64,000 nt of DNA from NCBI GenBank assembly GCA_907165065.1, contig OU015535.1, forward strand, positions 1,116,001-1,180,000, read 5' to 3'. Shown here in pieces: positions 13,224 to 26,112 of the stretch. Both the position numbers and the translations under genes were made by a program. Source of the DNA: Caprimulgus europaeus. Lineage: Eukaryota > Chordata > Aves > Caprimulgiformes > Caprimulgidae. Every line of letters starts with the position of its first letter. Position 1 is the first letter of the stretch. The notes beneath the pieces are model-generated. The model worked only from the letters and a program-made list of their open reading frames with translations, ran no database searches and had not been told where the DNA came from.

Positions 13224-13512
13224 GCAGTAAACTACTCCCTGCAGTAAACTACTCGCTGCAGTAAACTACTCCCTGCAGTAAACTACTCACTGCAGTAAAC
13301 TACTCGCTGCAGTAAACTACTCGCTGCAGTAAACTACTCCCTGCAGTAAACTACTCGCTGCAGTAAACTACTCGCTGCAGTAAACTACTCCCTGCAGTAA
13401 ACTACTCACTGCAGTAAACTGCTCACTGCAGTAAACTGCTCCCTGCAGTAAACTGCTCACTGCAGTAAACTGCTCACTGCAGTAAACTGCTCACTGCAGT
13501 AAACTACTCACT
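13224..13512. repeat. 17-bp minisatellite, 17 units
   Basis: Unit 'gcagtaaactactcnct' repeats exactly every 17 bases from 13224, for 17 full units, ending where 'gcagacc' breaks the pattern at 13513. Units 1-11 and 17 carry ACTACTC, while units 12-16 carry ACTGCTC. Position 15 varies among C, G and A. Each junction recreates CTGCAG. The very low divergence indicates recent expansion or homogenisation. Confidence 0.97.
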
Positions 13513-16500
13513 GCAGACCTTGTAGCTTTTTGGTAGTTTCTGTCTTCGTGAAACAGTTTAAAATAAATTATTCTTTGATGTCTGTGCAGTTCTGTTATTA
13601 GTATAAGCCCTGGTATCACCTGCAAACCACAAGAACAGGCTTTAGGTAGCAGAGCACGTTTCACATTTATCAAAATTCCAAATTTTGTGATTTTATTTTC
13701 TATCACTGCAGTCTAGACTATGAGCAATTAATTAATTTACATGCAAAGTTTTGTAACAAGGGAAAGACTAATAAAAGACTTACACTATGTTATACAATTA
13801 ACCTTTGGAAGTTTTCTGGTTTACAATTAGAACTAGTACTCAGGTTATTTCTATTTTTGTTTTTATTACTGCAGAAAATTCCCTTGGAATTACAACTACC
13901 CATGCAAACATCTCAAAAATAACATATTTTAAGCTAAACCCACATTTCTAAAACCATGCAGGGGAATAAAACAGCATGTCATATTCACCAACTGTTCCCT
14001 GAAGGGGATTTTTTTCCAATCATTTGTATTTGAAATATCTTTTATTATCTATCTTTTTTTTTTTTTTTGGCAGATAGGGCCAGGAATCTCTTCCTGAGGG
14101 AGCTCTTTAGTGGTGTAAAATATTGCTCCAGGACATGCATCTTACTTGAGTCTTCTAAACAGCCTTGAAGCAACTCTACAAACCACAGCGTTGCAGCGCT
14201 TTGAGATCACCGCGTCCGTCCGTGGAGGAGAAGACCTGGGACTGAACACCTGGATCTGAGACCTCACAACGAGCTCAACTCCAAGACTCACCAACTCAAT
14301 GGACTTTGAGTTGTTGTTAAACACATACACAGAAACCATAATTAGCTACTCCACTTAATTAACTCTGTTTTCAGACATCTGGCATGAAAGACGAGTATGA
14401 TGGGGTGTGTGCTGCTTTCCTACAGACCAGTGTGAAACCCTGAGGTGGAGATTCAAGAGTGTGTGGGTCTAAACACTGCACCTGTACCTGAACCTGCAGA
14501 CTGAGGTGTATCAGGGTTTTTCAGAAATACCTAAATACTTCTGTCATGGAAGTGAATTGATTAAAATTTGGTCAAACACAGTGATTTTCTAGGACATTAG
14601 GTGCTAATCTGCATCTTTAGACAGTTTGGATTTATTCTCTCACACATCTAAAACTGGCACTTTCTGATACTTTCAAACCCTAGCAGCATCTTAATTTTAA
14701 CTGTATCTTCACAGCCAGAAAACTTGGCTCATTAGTTAATTAATGACAACAGTTCTCCTTCAAAACATTTAATAATTCCCAGAATATTTATCTCTAAAGA
14801 ATATCAGCAGTAGCAATCTGTAATCTTCAACTGTTGGTACTTAAAAGACACACTTTCCATTTTTAAGTTGCTTTACAGTAGAGCCTCCTCCTGCAGAATT
14901 TGGACAAATCTGTACATTTTTATAAAGAGCAAATGGTCATGAGTAGGCTGCAGTGAGTGGAGCAGTATAAAACCTCTCTGGACTTAAAATCTAGTATATT
15001 TTTTGAAGGAGAGGGGACTCCCAGAGCGAGATGCCCACCTTACCCATATTCTTGTACAAGACATGGAACTATTTCTTTTTGCAACTTTTTTTAAAATTTA
15101 TTTTTTATTTATTTATTTGGGGGGTGGAGGTGGGTAAATGGCAATTAAATTCTACTTGGTATAAATATTTTGTGATCTGTTTTCTGAGAATTAACACTTT
15201 TCTTCACAATTAGCATAAACAAGTGATTTTGTACCAGGTAGTACAGCTCCAGTTACGAAGAATTTTGTGCTTTTAAAAAGTAATTGGTAGATATTCCAAG
15301 TGCTGACTAGGGATTTGCACAACATTCACCCTAAGATTAATGGAAAGCACATTGTGAAAACTCCATAAATCACCTGGAAAATGTATCCTGAGAAGCAAGT
15401 AAATACGTGCTAAGGGACAGGCTCTCCTTGCTTTTACAGAGGGAAATCCATTGGTACTGAGGGCACTGGGAATCCTAAGGAAGGATCATAAAAACTGCTT
15501 CATCTTCCATCAAATGTGAGAACTTTGAGAACTTTCAAAGCAATTTTTCATTCTCTGAACTTGTTCCCAACATATTATTAGAAGTCTGCAGAAACATTCA
15601 GTGCTGGATGCAGTGTAAGAAGCGGTTTGGCCTTTTAAGAAAACCATCAGTTCAAAGTATTTTCAGCATAATCCAGGACACTAAATCACTGCTTAAATAG
15701 AAACATTTACTGACAGCTTGAGTACAAATGTATTATTGTGAAGAGCAATGAATATAATGACCAGAGCTGTAGCCTCTTGGTCTGGCTAAACAAGGTGGTG
15801 GCCTTGGTGGGTATATGTGATTAAAATGTCATTGCCAGGGCTAAGCTGGCAGCTAAAAAGAAAACAGGAAAAGTCCCCACCAGGCCTATTAGAGCTTTAG
15901 AAGGGCTTTAATAACCTCTGTCAGTGTGAGTCTGACTGAGATAGCCTTATTTACTCTGAAGGGCAAAAAGATCCATCAAAGTCAATAAAGCTGTTCTGAA
16001 AGTTTAATAAAATGGAAGACTCTCACGATCTGCTCCCAAATTGATAAGTCCTCTCAAAGTTGGCTGAACAAACCAGCCTTCAAAGCAAAGGTTCCATGTC
16101 TACACTGAAATAACTTGTGCAACTGCTTTCTTTAATCAAGTACTTAAATTTCCTTGGTTCCAGGGTCCCTAGCAGTGTCAGTGCAGCAGCACACCTGGCT
16201 GCCCAGGGACCCTCCCGTGTTTGTACAGTCCACACCAGACCTTGTGCTCCCAAAGTGATGCTGCTCTTCGTGCACAACTCCCCAGGCTGGGACAGATGAC
16301 CTATAATCTACACACTCTACAGCAGCACCTGTGGGGCAAATCCAAATCTGAGTTACTATCCTCTTAATCAAATTGCAAATATTTTCATTAGTTAGTGCTC
16401 TAGTCTAAAAAAATAAAAAGAGAACTAATTCTGGGCTCAGTGCTTCTCTTTCTGCTCTGCTGTATTGTTTTCATGCTGCAAAATTCTGTTTGCTCATTAC

Positions 16501-17531
16501 CACTCTGCTACAATAATCTTCTGGTTAATGTTGAGCCTCATTTCAATATTTCCCACTAAGTATCAAGGCTGACCAGGCAAAAAAACCCCAAACCCCTATC
16601 ACTTCCCAGACTTTGCAAAATTTTTTCACTCCTAGTTACATGCAATCTAACACTAACCCTCCCTGGCTAAATACTTGGAGACCTTTGTAGCTCAGTGTCA
16701 TGGACAACAGGCTTCAGAAACATGATGAAATCTCCCCTTTTGCAGCCAAAATTCTGGAGGTGCCTGTGCACCAAATGACAGCTCAGTCATCTTGACATCC
16801 AGTCTCTACCTCAGGGTACTTAGAGAAAAAGAACTGTACCATGCTACCTTGATATCTCTGGAGACAAAAGGAAAATAAAAGCCAGTTTATGTGCTCAGAG
16901 ACCAGGTTTTCAGCATGCAAAATCTTTGGTAAGAATTGCTTAAGAAACTCACCAGTCTTCTGAAGAAGCAGACAAGTGCCTCACGGTACCCTGATGCTCT
17001 GCATTTGATACCAGCAGGTTCCTTCCCTGCAAAATATGTCCAAAACCATCTCACAGTAGCTTGTTCATTCTTTGTTAGGCAGAAACGACACCAAGAGAGA
17101 TGAGAGTGTTCTAGGCAAAGACTCACAGCAGAATTATGCAGTGCTACATTACAAATCCCATCATTTAAAATGTAAAGTGCAGAGATTTTTTTTGTTAACC
17201 ATTTACTTTTATTACTTCAGCTATTTATTTTCTCTTTAGCTTTCAAAATGATCAGAGTAATATTATCTACACACTTAAAAGGAAGAATAAGTAGCTACCA
17301 ATTAATGTAAAACCCCACTGGTGTTCTCCTTCTTTCACCAACTTTAATATTGGGAATAGAGTGAAATAGGGGATGTTGGAGTTGTACTGGTCAGAAAAAC
17401 TGACAGAGACAGAGTTTGCAGAGAGGAAAGTAAACCAACTCAATGGGAAAAAAATGGGTAAACTTCTGTATGCACAGACCCTCTCGTAATTATTTGGAGG
17501 TGCTACTATTATATCTTTAGCATAGGATGTT
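13513..17531. other. Unique AT-rich sequence, no gene recognised
   Basis: Only short open frames are seen, together with poly-T runs (near 14055) and a TTTA-rich patch near 15090-15120. I see no transposon or RNA gene I can support. Confidence 0.5.
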
Positions 17532-17618
17532 CTTATATATAGCACACATCACTATATATATTTTATATATAGCACACATCACTATATATATATATCTTAT
17601 ATATAGCACACATCACTA
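17532..17618. repeat. AT-rich tandem repeat, about 3 units
   Basis: The core 'agcacacatcacta' occurs at 17541, 17571 and 17604, separated by (TA)n runs of different length. The unit is therefore about 30-33 bases, with length variation confined to the TA part. Confidence 0.9.
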
Positions 17619-20600
17619 CAGGATATTTGACTCTTCAGTATTGTGGGTAGGATACTGCTTGTTTAATACTGCTAAACTCGATGTTATTCTGCTGCCATTA
17701 ACAAACAACAAGGAGAGATGCACTGCTATAAAACACTTCATCACTCAATTTTTCAGGAACCAGAGTTAAGGAAAAAATGCAGGAAGGCAAGGCATATTTG
17801 ATTTTATTCACAAGATTATCCATGGGTGTTGTGTGATGAGGGAGTTGCCATGATCAGGTCACTGTTTTGTTGAAGAAAGTAAATGAGTAAGCAAGAAAGT
17901 ATGCATTGAGTTGTCAGCTTTTCCATTCAGCTGCCTCAGGGCAGCCGTCACTTGCCTGCGTTCCTCTAGGTCAGGATTGCTTTTTAATCCACATGGTTTG
18001 AGCACTGGAGCATAACCCATTTCTGCCTTAATTGATTCTAAGGTTAGAAATATATTGTTTAAAATGAAAACTTTTAATAGTCCTTTAAGTCTAAGGTTGT
18101 TAAATGATGTTTGAGTAAATGTAATTTAGACAAACACGTTAAGCTAGGGACATGTTTCCGGGATTTACTGAATGAGAGGCTGCAAACCAAGTCACCCTCG
18201 GTGGAAATGGGCAGTGCTGGAAAAAGAGCAAGAAAACCCATCACAAATGCTGTCTTCTCTCCCAGCTGAAGACTTGCTTTTTAGTTTTTTTATCAGCTAC
18301 AAAATGTGACCAGATATTAATCCATTTGTTTGAATAAAAGAGCATCAGTAGTTAAAAAGGGGATGTACTGCAAGATGAAATGTTGTGGATTTTTCAACAT
18401 TCATTACAAGTGACATCAATGTTAGAGTATCCAAAAATAATGTCTCTATTCCCAGGGGGCATGATGGCAATCATCTCTGCTTAATGCAAGATATGGACAA
18501 CTCTTAAGTAGGAATTAAAATTCAGAGACATCTCTTAAGGATACCTCGAAACAACGTGCACCAGCACTTTCCACTTGACTGCTTTCATTAAAAGGTGTTT
18601 TTAGACTTTTGACTCAGTTTGGATAGGTCTAATATCTGCCTACACATATTCCCCAAGAGATATGGAGAAGTACCTAGCAAATATTAGAAGTATTTAGGTC
18701 AGATCCATTAACAGGAAGACACATTTTGAACCACAGGTATGCTTGTGCTTTGGTTTGCAAGGATACATTGACAAGCAGTGATGGGCCAAGTTTCAGTTCT
18801 GCAGACTGAACTGAGCTAAGCCTTTCCTAGAGTTCATATGAAGGAAATCAAACTGTGGAAAAACCAAACTGAATGTAAACAACTTGCTTCCACAAGCTTT
18901 GGTTGCAAAGTTGTGTGCCTGATACGAGATTCATTTACAAAGCCAAGAGCTACTCAAGTAACAGCCAATGCACCTCTACTATCTCATGGGAACAACCCCA
19001 TTTATTACCATAGAGAAACAAACCCCTCCAGCAATCACAGCTGGATCTCCTCTGCTGCCTGTGTCAACTCACTTCACCTGCTCATTCCTCTACCTGCCCC
19101 CCATGGACTTCTTCCCACCTCCCCCTGCTCTGGCTATGTCATTCATGTTCTCAATCAGCTGCAGGTGGCAGGGGTAACTTTTACTTAGTCTTCTTTCAAC
19201 ACTTTTCTTTGGACCTTTATTTCCAAGCTGGAAACTTGCACATGCTTTAGTCTAGACATGAATACACTGTCTGTTTTTGCTCCTCAGACAGCATCTTTTC
19301 ACAGTAACTTCACACATTATAGCTGAAAGTGGAACCTCAATGTTTACTATTGGGGGAATGGAGGAAAAAAACACCACCACTTTGGCAGTCCCAAGTCCCT
19401 GCTTCCCTGGATATCCCCTACTCAAATGCTGGTGGTGAACAGGGGCCACAGAGTCAGCAGCATCTGCCACAGAGGAATGCCACTGTAGGGAAGAAGGCAT
19501 CTTCCCACTGTAGAGCAGAGCAATGTCCTCAGCAGCCCCCAGTGAGGAACCTCTAGCAATCCCTCACCAACACCAGAAACCAGGGAGGCTGGAACGTGTT
19601 CTCTGAGTGACTGCAGTGTCCTGCTGGGTAGCACAGTGAAATCTGGCGTTTGAGGTGAACCTGGAATCTGAAGGTGGAAGGGTGCCTTGGTGCCACCTTT
19701 GCACCCTACCCATCCACCCACTGATACTGGTCCTGAGACTGCTGAAGACAAGGTTAGCTTATTCCTGCCCTTCTCCTCTGTGCCCCGTGCTCTCCTCTGA
19801 ACCAGAACAGCTGGCACCCAACATCTTGGCACACCTGAGAGAAGTTAAAAACAATCACCAAGGACGCTCCATTTTTGTTCCCCAGGCTGATTTCTAGGAT
19901 TGCAGGGTCAGTACATTCCAGCCTAAATGTACCATCCCTGGAAGCTGCTGAACTTCTCCCTCAAGCCTGGCTCTGTTCGTCGCTCAGTACCCAGCTTGTG
20001 CCTCCAGCCCAGGCCACGTTACCACTCACGGCTCATGAGCGCTAATACAGATTTTGTTTGAAAAGCCACACGTTAGCAAACCACAGTTATTTGCAAGCCT
20101 GGCCCAGGGCTAGTGTCAGACATCAACACATCAGCAGCACAGATATTTCATTTAATTAAGCCATGCCATCTGGGCCAACAATGAAGGCACTCATACCCTT
20201 CGCCTTTGCTTTCAGACTGCGTAGTGCTCTGATCCCCCCAAAATTGTTCTAAGAGCCAGATCTCCGTGGAATTTAAAGAACACTTTCAGCTGATACTTGC
20301 ATTAGACTGAATTTCTGCTGCAACATGCTCAGGATTTTTCCTACCCTAATAAAGGAAGTGACCAGAGTCAGATTTATGTGTCTTAGTTTCGTCTGAACGC
20401 TGCATCCACCATGCAGGAAATTACTAATGAGCAACTAAGAGGACTGAGCTATATATAGTGTGCACGTATACTACCACCACAGAGCCACCAGTTTTATTCT
20501 GTTAAAGGTTTTTTACTATAAAAAACAAAGGTAGCACCAAAGAGCCAGGCATTAGACACGGAGAGTTGCTGCTAGTGCTCTGCAGGCTTTCCAGATCTGC

Positions 20601-20923
20601 AGCATTCCTACTCCTGTCTACAGACCCTCCCTACAAACATGATCCTTTCTACCAAACCAGAGCTTTTGTACCACACTCACAACGAACAGGAACCAAAACC
20701 AAATATTTTGTGACAAATATGAGCTCAGGTCTTCGGAAATGAGGAATGTTTAAATGCTGTACGTTTCCAGACTTAGTTTTGGGGCTCAAAGAAATAGAGA
20801 AAAACAAGTCCTGTAAACCCCAGCACCAGCTTTGTGCCACAGTCCTGATCCAACCATAGTGTGCAGCCACGAACCTCTAGCACGTGTTGAACAGCTCTGA
20901 ACAGACTGAGCACTCCAAAAAGT
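17619..20923. other. Unique sequence, no gene recognised
   Basis: Open frames of up to about 136 codons occur between 18838 and 19900 on both strands, in a moderately C-rich stretch. They overlap one another and show no domain, signal peptide or conserved motif that I recognise, so I treat them as chance frames. Confidence 0.45.
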
Positions 20924-21335
20924 TCATAGAATCATAGAATGTTGTGAGTTGGAAGGGACCTCCACTCCCTGGGGAGCCTGTGCCAGTGCTCCACCACCCT
21001 CTGCCTCAAGAACCTTTTCCTCATGGCCAACCTCCCCCTCCCCTGCCACATCTTCCTGCCATGGCCTCTGCTCCTGGCGTTGGTGGCCAGAGAGAAGAGC
21101 TCAGCGCCTGCCCCTCCTCTGCCCCTGGGGAGGAAGTTCCAGACCGCCAGGAGATCTCCTCTCAGTCTCCTCTTCTCCAGGCTGAACAATCCAAGTGCCT
21201 TCAGCCTCTCCTCATACAGCTTCCCTTCTAAGCTCTTCACCAATTTTGTGGCCTCCTCTGGACACCCTCTAGTAGCTTTAGATGGTTTTTATCCCGTGGC
21301 ACCCAAAAGTGCACCCAGTACTCAAGGTGAGCATG
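20924..21335 (-). mobile_element. CR1 LINE, 3' end with octamer
   Basis: The left edge reads 'catagaatcatagaatg', the reverse complement of the CR1 terminal octamer repeat. It is followed by 'ttggaagggacct' and, further in, the coding region of the ORF2 C-terminus with the [13 protein letters not shown]-type motif visible on the minus strand near 21140-21190. The copy is 5'-truncated near 21335 ('gcacccagtactcaaggtga'). It resembles a different, more diverged CR1 subfamily than the copies at 26.1, 41.6 and 55.0 kb. Confidence 0.9.
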
Positions 21336-24300
21336 CTCAAGTTAGAGATACCCACAGGGTCTGGGAACACTCATAATGCCAAATAGGATTAAAAACCCAC
21401 AAAAACCTGGTGCATGGGCACTTGGGAATGTTCAAATTATTCTCCATTGCCTGTTACTCAGGCTGTGGCATTCCCACCTTGCTCATGGGGAGTTTTCTGT
21501 CCATTCTTGGTGGCGGGTGGTGTGGGCAGCACCAGACCCCCACACTTACTCAGTGTTAGGACATGCGATTAGAGCGTGACTCACCAATGTTTAAAATTAA
21601 TTAAACTATTTCTGTAACTTTACTGAAATATTTTAGTAAAGCTTAATGACTTTAGCTGAAATGCAAATGTGAGCCAGGTGTAATGAAGTCACCCTCAGGA
21701 TGTGTCACCCTTACTCTTCATTTGACATTGAGAAGATTTTATTGTGCCAATCGAGTTAAATAAGAACTCAAGTGTTCTGCTGAACCGAAGCCTGAGCCCA
21801 TGGCAAGTAATTTTTCCTTACTGTATTTACCAGCATAAGATATTACTTAGGATATCTGTAATATTCAACTTTCAAAAGTTCTAGAAAGATATACTCACCA
21901 AATTTTTGTGAAGTAAGAAAGTAGGGAACACAAGCTAAGGTCCAAGTGCTTCCATGTCACTCTCTAACTGCTGCATCTCCTGGAAGTTACCCAAGTCTTT
22001 GTACTTCCCAGTTACAATTTATGTCTAAGTGAAACAATTAATTCTAACACACAGATATTTTAGCACAAAGAAAACCCCATCTCCATGTTATTAAAACCAA
22101 GTATCAACCCATATATCCTGGGAAATAGCATGACAGACCATTTTCAAGGGAAAGAGTATTTTTACATTCCTTTTTTTCCAAGTTTCTGTATTTAGCAATG
22201 CTGGGCAGAAAGTCAAACATTTCCTTTTTACTGCAGCAGATGCGAACTGCTGAAACTTCTCACGCTCTTGCTACCATCTTACATTAAGAGAGCAGGAGTT
22301 AAGTGCTCCTAAGCAATACTAAACCATCTACTCTCTAGAGTTGAACAACAGATGGACACTTCAGTCAAGGACTTCTTAACTACCATCAGCAAAAGGCAGT
22401 CAAGGTTCAAGGACACCTGCAAACGAATTTCTTCTGCATTAAGCATATTCTGTTCCACCACGGGCTGCCTAGTCTATGGTTACAGCACTTACCATGCAAG
22501 AAGAGTTCTAATGGACCCAAAAGAAGCACAACAGAGGTCATGATGAAGTATTTCACTAATGTACTTGATGCTCTTTTTCTTTGCTTCCAAAAATAAAATC
22601 ACACTGGTTTAACATAGTTGGTTTATGTAGTAATGAACTTAGGAATACCAAGCAGTAATGAAGATACTGTACAGAGCAGCAAAACCTTCTGGGGAAGTTA
22701 AGGTACTGGAATGTGTTTTAGTGTGTCAGTTGATAAATCAAACAGAAAGACCAGCACTGTGATTAGTGATTCATTAAAAAAAAAAACTGGAATAGAATCA
22801 CTTAAGGCAAAGCATTCAGAAAGTGAACGAAATAAGGTGCTTCAAGAACTGCTAATGACAGAAAATATGAATATTCTTAAAAAGTATAAAATTCATTTAC
22901 GTTTAAGGGCTGAAAATTTGACTTCTGACTTTTTCTACTCAATTTTGGCCTAAAAGGATTTGGCCAGTAGGTTCTATGTACAAGTTCAGTACAGTTTTTA
23001 AAACAAAAAAAAATTGGACTGCTAAGCAGAGTTTTGGGGGCAAAATGAAGCTGAGAGTATTAGGAAATAGCATCTTTGGGTAAATAGGAACTCTCCATAT
23101 TTACACATGGCATGACTGGGAGTGAAACCAAAGCAGCCTTCTCCTGCATACATCACAAAGAACTCGTATATATGATGTATAAAGGCCATATTGCAAAAGG
23201 CATTTATTGGGTGTGCAAGGTGATTCGCAGTTCTAGCTCCCAAGTTGGAGAAGACTTGTAAAAGACTGAATACAAAGAACAAATCTCATGATAGTGAGGC
23301 ACGAGGAGTTCAATTTTTCCAACTTAAAAAGAATTTTGAAGACCTCAAACTTACCTTGAACACACTGACTGTCCCTGCTTGCCTGTCCCACGGAGCTCAC
23401 TGAGGCAGGAGCAGTCCTTTTATTGCTATGGCATCATGGACTCAGAGGTTGGTCAGCTGGAAAAGTCTCAGTTATAGACACAGAAGACAAAGCAGACAAA
23501 GAGCAACAGCCAGAAACCAGAAGGAAACTTTCAGCAACAAGGTAGGAAAACCTTTTGAGAAAGGACAACTGGATGGTGAGTGGGTAGACAGGGAAAGGGC
23601 TGCTGGGCAGGCAACACGTGAGTGAGGCACTGGAGTGTCCTTACTGTCACTGGAAGATGTTAGTGGAAAAAGTCCTGCTAAGATGTCAGGAGAAATACTT
23701 GGGCATTGCACATCTTTTGCAGACCTCATACAATCATGCTTCAGAAAGTACAACCACTTTATGATGTATATAGACCTTTTTTCTATTTTCTTTTTTGAGG
23801 AGCAGAGTGCAAAGGTCACCAGAACTTTGTTCAATTTACAAAGAGTTTGAACAGCAGTAGGAATTATTGACATCAGAACGGCAATGTCTTCCAAGCATTC
23901 AAATTCAGATGAGTTACATCAGCCATTCAAAAAGAATCCACACAGCCATGGAGAAATTGCAGACCAAGATCAGAGTAAACAGTTAAAGCATGTTGAGCTG
24001 AAAAACAGACTGGACATGGGCAGCAAGATGAAGTCACCTCACCAGAACATCATAACCATCCCTTTCTCCTAATGCAGCAAAAGGACATAAGCACAGTCTG
24101 GAGTCCACCCTGTTTGAATTGTGTCTTAAATTCAGTGGGATTTTAACATGTGCCTTAGATGCTTTCCTGATTGGGATTAATATGTTTACAGTGCAGAAGA
24201 ACAGCTTCACAATGACAAAGGTTCTGCCTTAGACTTGTTTTTGGCACCTGTGACTGCTTTCCTTGGACTATGTCATGATATTTAGACACATTTTGAGCTT

Positions 24301-25090
24301 TCCCTCATTCTTAGGTTTTATCCATTTCAGCAGGAGGACACTCATGGGGTAAAAGTTTACAAGTGGACTTGGAGCATTAAATCCAGTCCACAATTAACAA
24401 GGTTTTTCACTAAACATGAAAAAGAATAATCTTCTCATTGCTTATAAAGATCTTGGTGAAGGTGCCTCAATTCCATGGCCCTTGTCAAAACAGCTCCATT
24501 TGTGGTTCCTACATTTGTAGCTCTAGGGGTAGTTTCTAGGCTTTGTCTTTCTGAAACAGATAAACAATGAGGAGGAAGGGAACTTTTTTTGGAGGAAGGA
24601 ATTTGAAAAGGAATTTTTTTTGAAGAAAAAATTAATTTATACATCTTTATGCAAAAAATGATGCACAAAAGTTTTTAGATGCAAGTCAAGCTGAAAGCCC
24701 AGTGTCAATTCTCTACCCTCGAGCTCCAATATTAAAACATGTCACTTCACCAAATTTCAGGACTGTGATAACTGACTTAAAGCAATTGAAGATCAACTGA
24801 TTGTTTTCTTTTTGGCCTATAATTCTCCAGTGCTTGTCATTTGCTACAACGAGGAGTATGCCTCTTAAATAAGCTTTTAGGAAGAAAATAAAATGACCCT
24901 GTTGTAAACCTACATGTATATGCTATAACCCTACTACGTGAGTGTCTACGTCTGCTTGTACATGGATATTTAGGTACCTGTAACCACTGTGTCTCGTCAG
25001 TCCCTTGAGAACGTGACAAAACTCATCTTGACATGGATGGATGAAGATCTTCAGCTTTTAGGTTGGGGCTTCCAAACAGGTGTCAGGATT
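21336..25090. other. Unique sequence; cluster of small plus-strand ORFs
   Basis: No known gene is recognised. Several short plus-strand frames lie between 22352 and 24072 (63, 80, 65, 71 and 62 codons). One of them is followed by an AATAAA signal and is listed separately. The rest may be chance frames or exons of a noncoding transcript. Nothing in the sequence settles this. Confidence 0.35.
22352..22543 (+). CDS. Hypothetical 63-codon ORF, speculative
   Basis: The frame starts at ATG and encodes a basic N-terminal half (several K and R between residues 9 and 25), then a moderately hydrophobic segment near residues 26-47, then a charged C-terminus ending in QQRS. An AATAAA polyadenylation-type signal lies about 45 bases after the stop (near 22591). 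The layout is that of a very small single-pass membrane protein or a retrocopy of one. I do not recognise the family, I see no upstream exon, and chance is a fair alternative. It should not be treated as a gene without expression or conservation. Confidence 0.12.
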   Translation: MDTSVKDFLTTISKRQSRFKDTCKRISSALSIFCSTTGCLVYGYSTYHARRVLMDPKEAQQRS

Positions 25091-25168
25091 GTCCAAAGGC
25101 CCTGTACTGTTATACGGTTCACAACCAGAATACGGGGTCAAAACAAGCCAAAGGTTAAGAATCACTGT
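25091..25168 (-). mobile_element. Possible hAT (Charlie-type) DNA transposon remnant
   Basis: The right edge 'ccaaaggttaagaatcactg' closely matches the terminal inverted repeat of Charlie-type hAT elements (consensus ending in GGTTGAGAACCACTG, from memory). Preceding bases such as 'ggttcacaacc' and 'cggggtcaaaacaagcc' are also reminiscent of those elements. The partner left terminus was not found, so this would be a decayed end fragment. Left border and strand are arbitrary. Confidence 0.35.
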
Positions 25169-26074
25169 TTAATGCTCTTCATTTCCAGCAAAATTATGTC
25201 AGCCTGCCTCTATAATAGGTTTTTGCTAAATTTTCCTCCTGCGGTTTCACCTGATTGGATTAATCTGTTTTCCACTCAGTGGTATGAAACAGCCGTGTGA
25301 CAAAGCGAAGAAGAAATCCCCAACAGAATATAAAATTAAATATAAATTATTTGAAAGTATGTTACAGCAAAGGGTAAAAACACATAATTCCATCAAGGAA
25401 AAGAGTTAACTGTCAAAAATTCAACACACAAAGTACATATGAAATATACAATCTGGTTTTTTTCATGTTTGAAAAATTACATTAATCCTTTTAGTGAATT
25501 TTTCGAACGTGTGGAGTACATTAGTCTGGATTAACGGATAGTGTTTATCATACTTTGTATTGTGGTTTCAGGAAATAGTCTGGCAATGCTAGGTTTCTAC
25601 AAATGGATTTAAAATTAATCAACATCTATTTATGAGAAAGTTTAAACCATTATTAATACACTGTAAATACAGATCTCCTTAGAGCTGACCCCAAGTGTCT
25701 ACCATCTGCTCAACTGTTGTAATCACATTTTTAAGAAGCATGGTCATACATAATGATTCTTCTCAGGAAAGAGCATCCTTAAGTACATCAGTAACATTTT
25801 AAATTCCACTTGTGTAATGCAATAATTTCCTACTGCCCTTTGCTAAGGGAAAAAGCATATGGTAGTGACTAAAAGCCAATCAAGCAACTCTTGATTTGTT
25901 TTCAGTGCTGCATGGGTGATGGAGGACTTCTATTTATTTTAAGAAAAAGCAACCAAAAAACTAGAGCTCTCATAATATTTTTTTTTTAATTAAATGTAAA
26001 TATTCTCACTGGCTTAACTAAAGCAGCCTCGATGTTACCATAGGTGTAGATAATATTCACTACAAATACAAACG
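25169..26074. other. AT-rich unique sequence
   Basis: No gene, RNA or repeat is recognised beyond short A/T runs (for example near 25978). Confidence 0.5.
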
Positions 26075-26112
26075 TTGGAATATTGTTGGAATATTGGAAT
26101 ATTGTTGGAATA
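26075..26112. repeat. Short 'ggaatattgtt' repeat at CR1 edge
   Basis: The phrase 'ttggaatattg' recurs three to four times directly before the CR1 copy, whose own first bases are 'ctggaatattgtgtcc'. It appears to be a local expansion of the CR1 5' junction sequence. Confidence 0.6.

Noticed and set aside
13224-13512. CRISPR-like array
   Set aside because: Units are contiguous 17-bp repeats without spacers, and the DNA is vertebrate.
16686-16740. tRNA-like A box ('tgtagctcagtgtcatgg')
   Set aside because: No B box, no acceptor-stem pairing and no terminator in the right place; chance resemblance.
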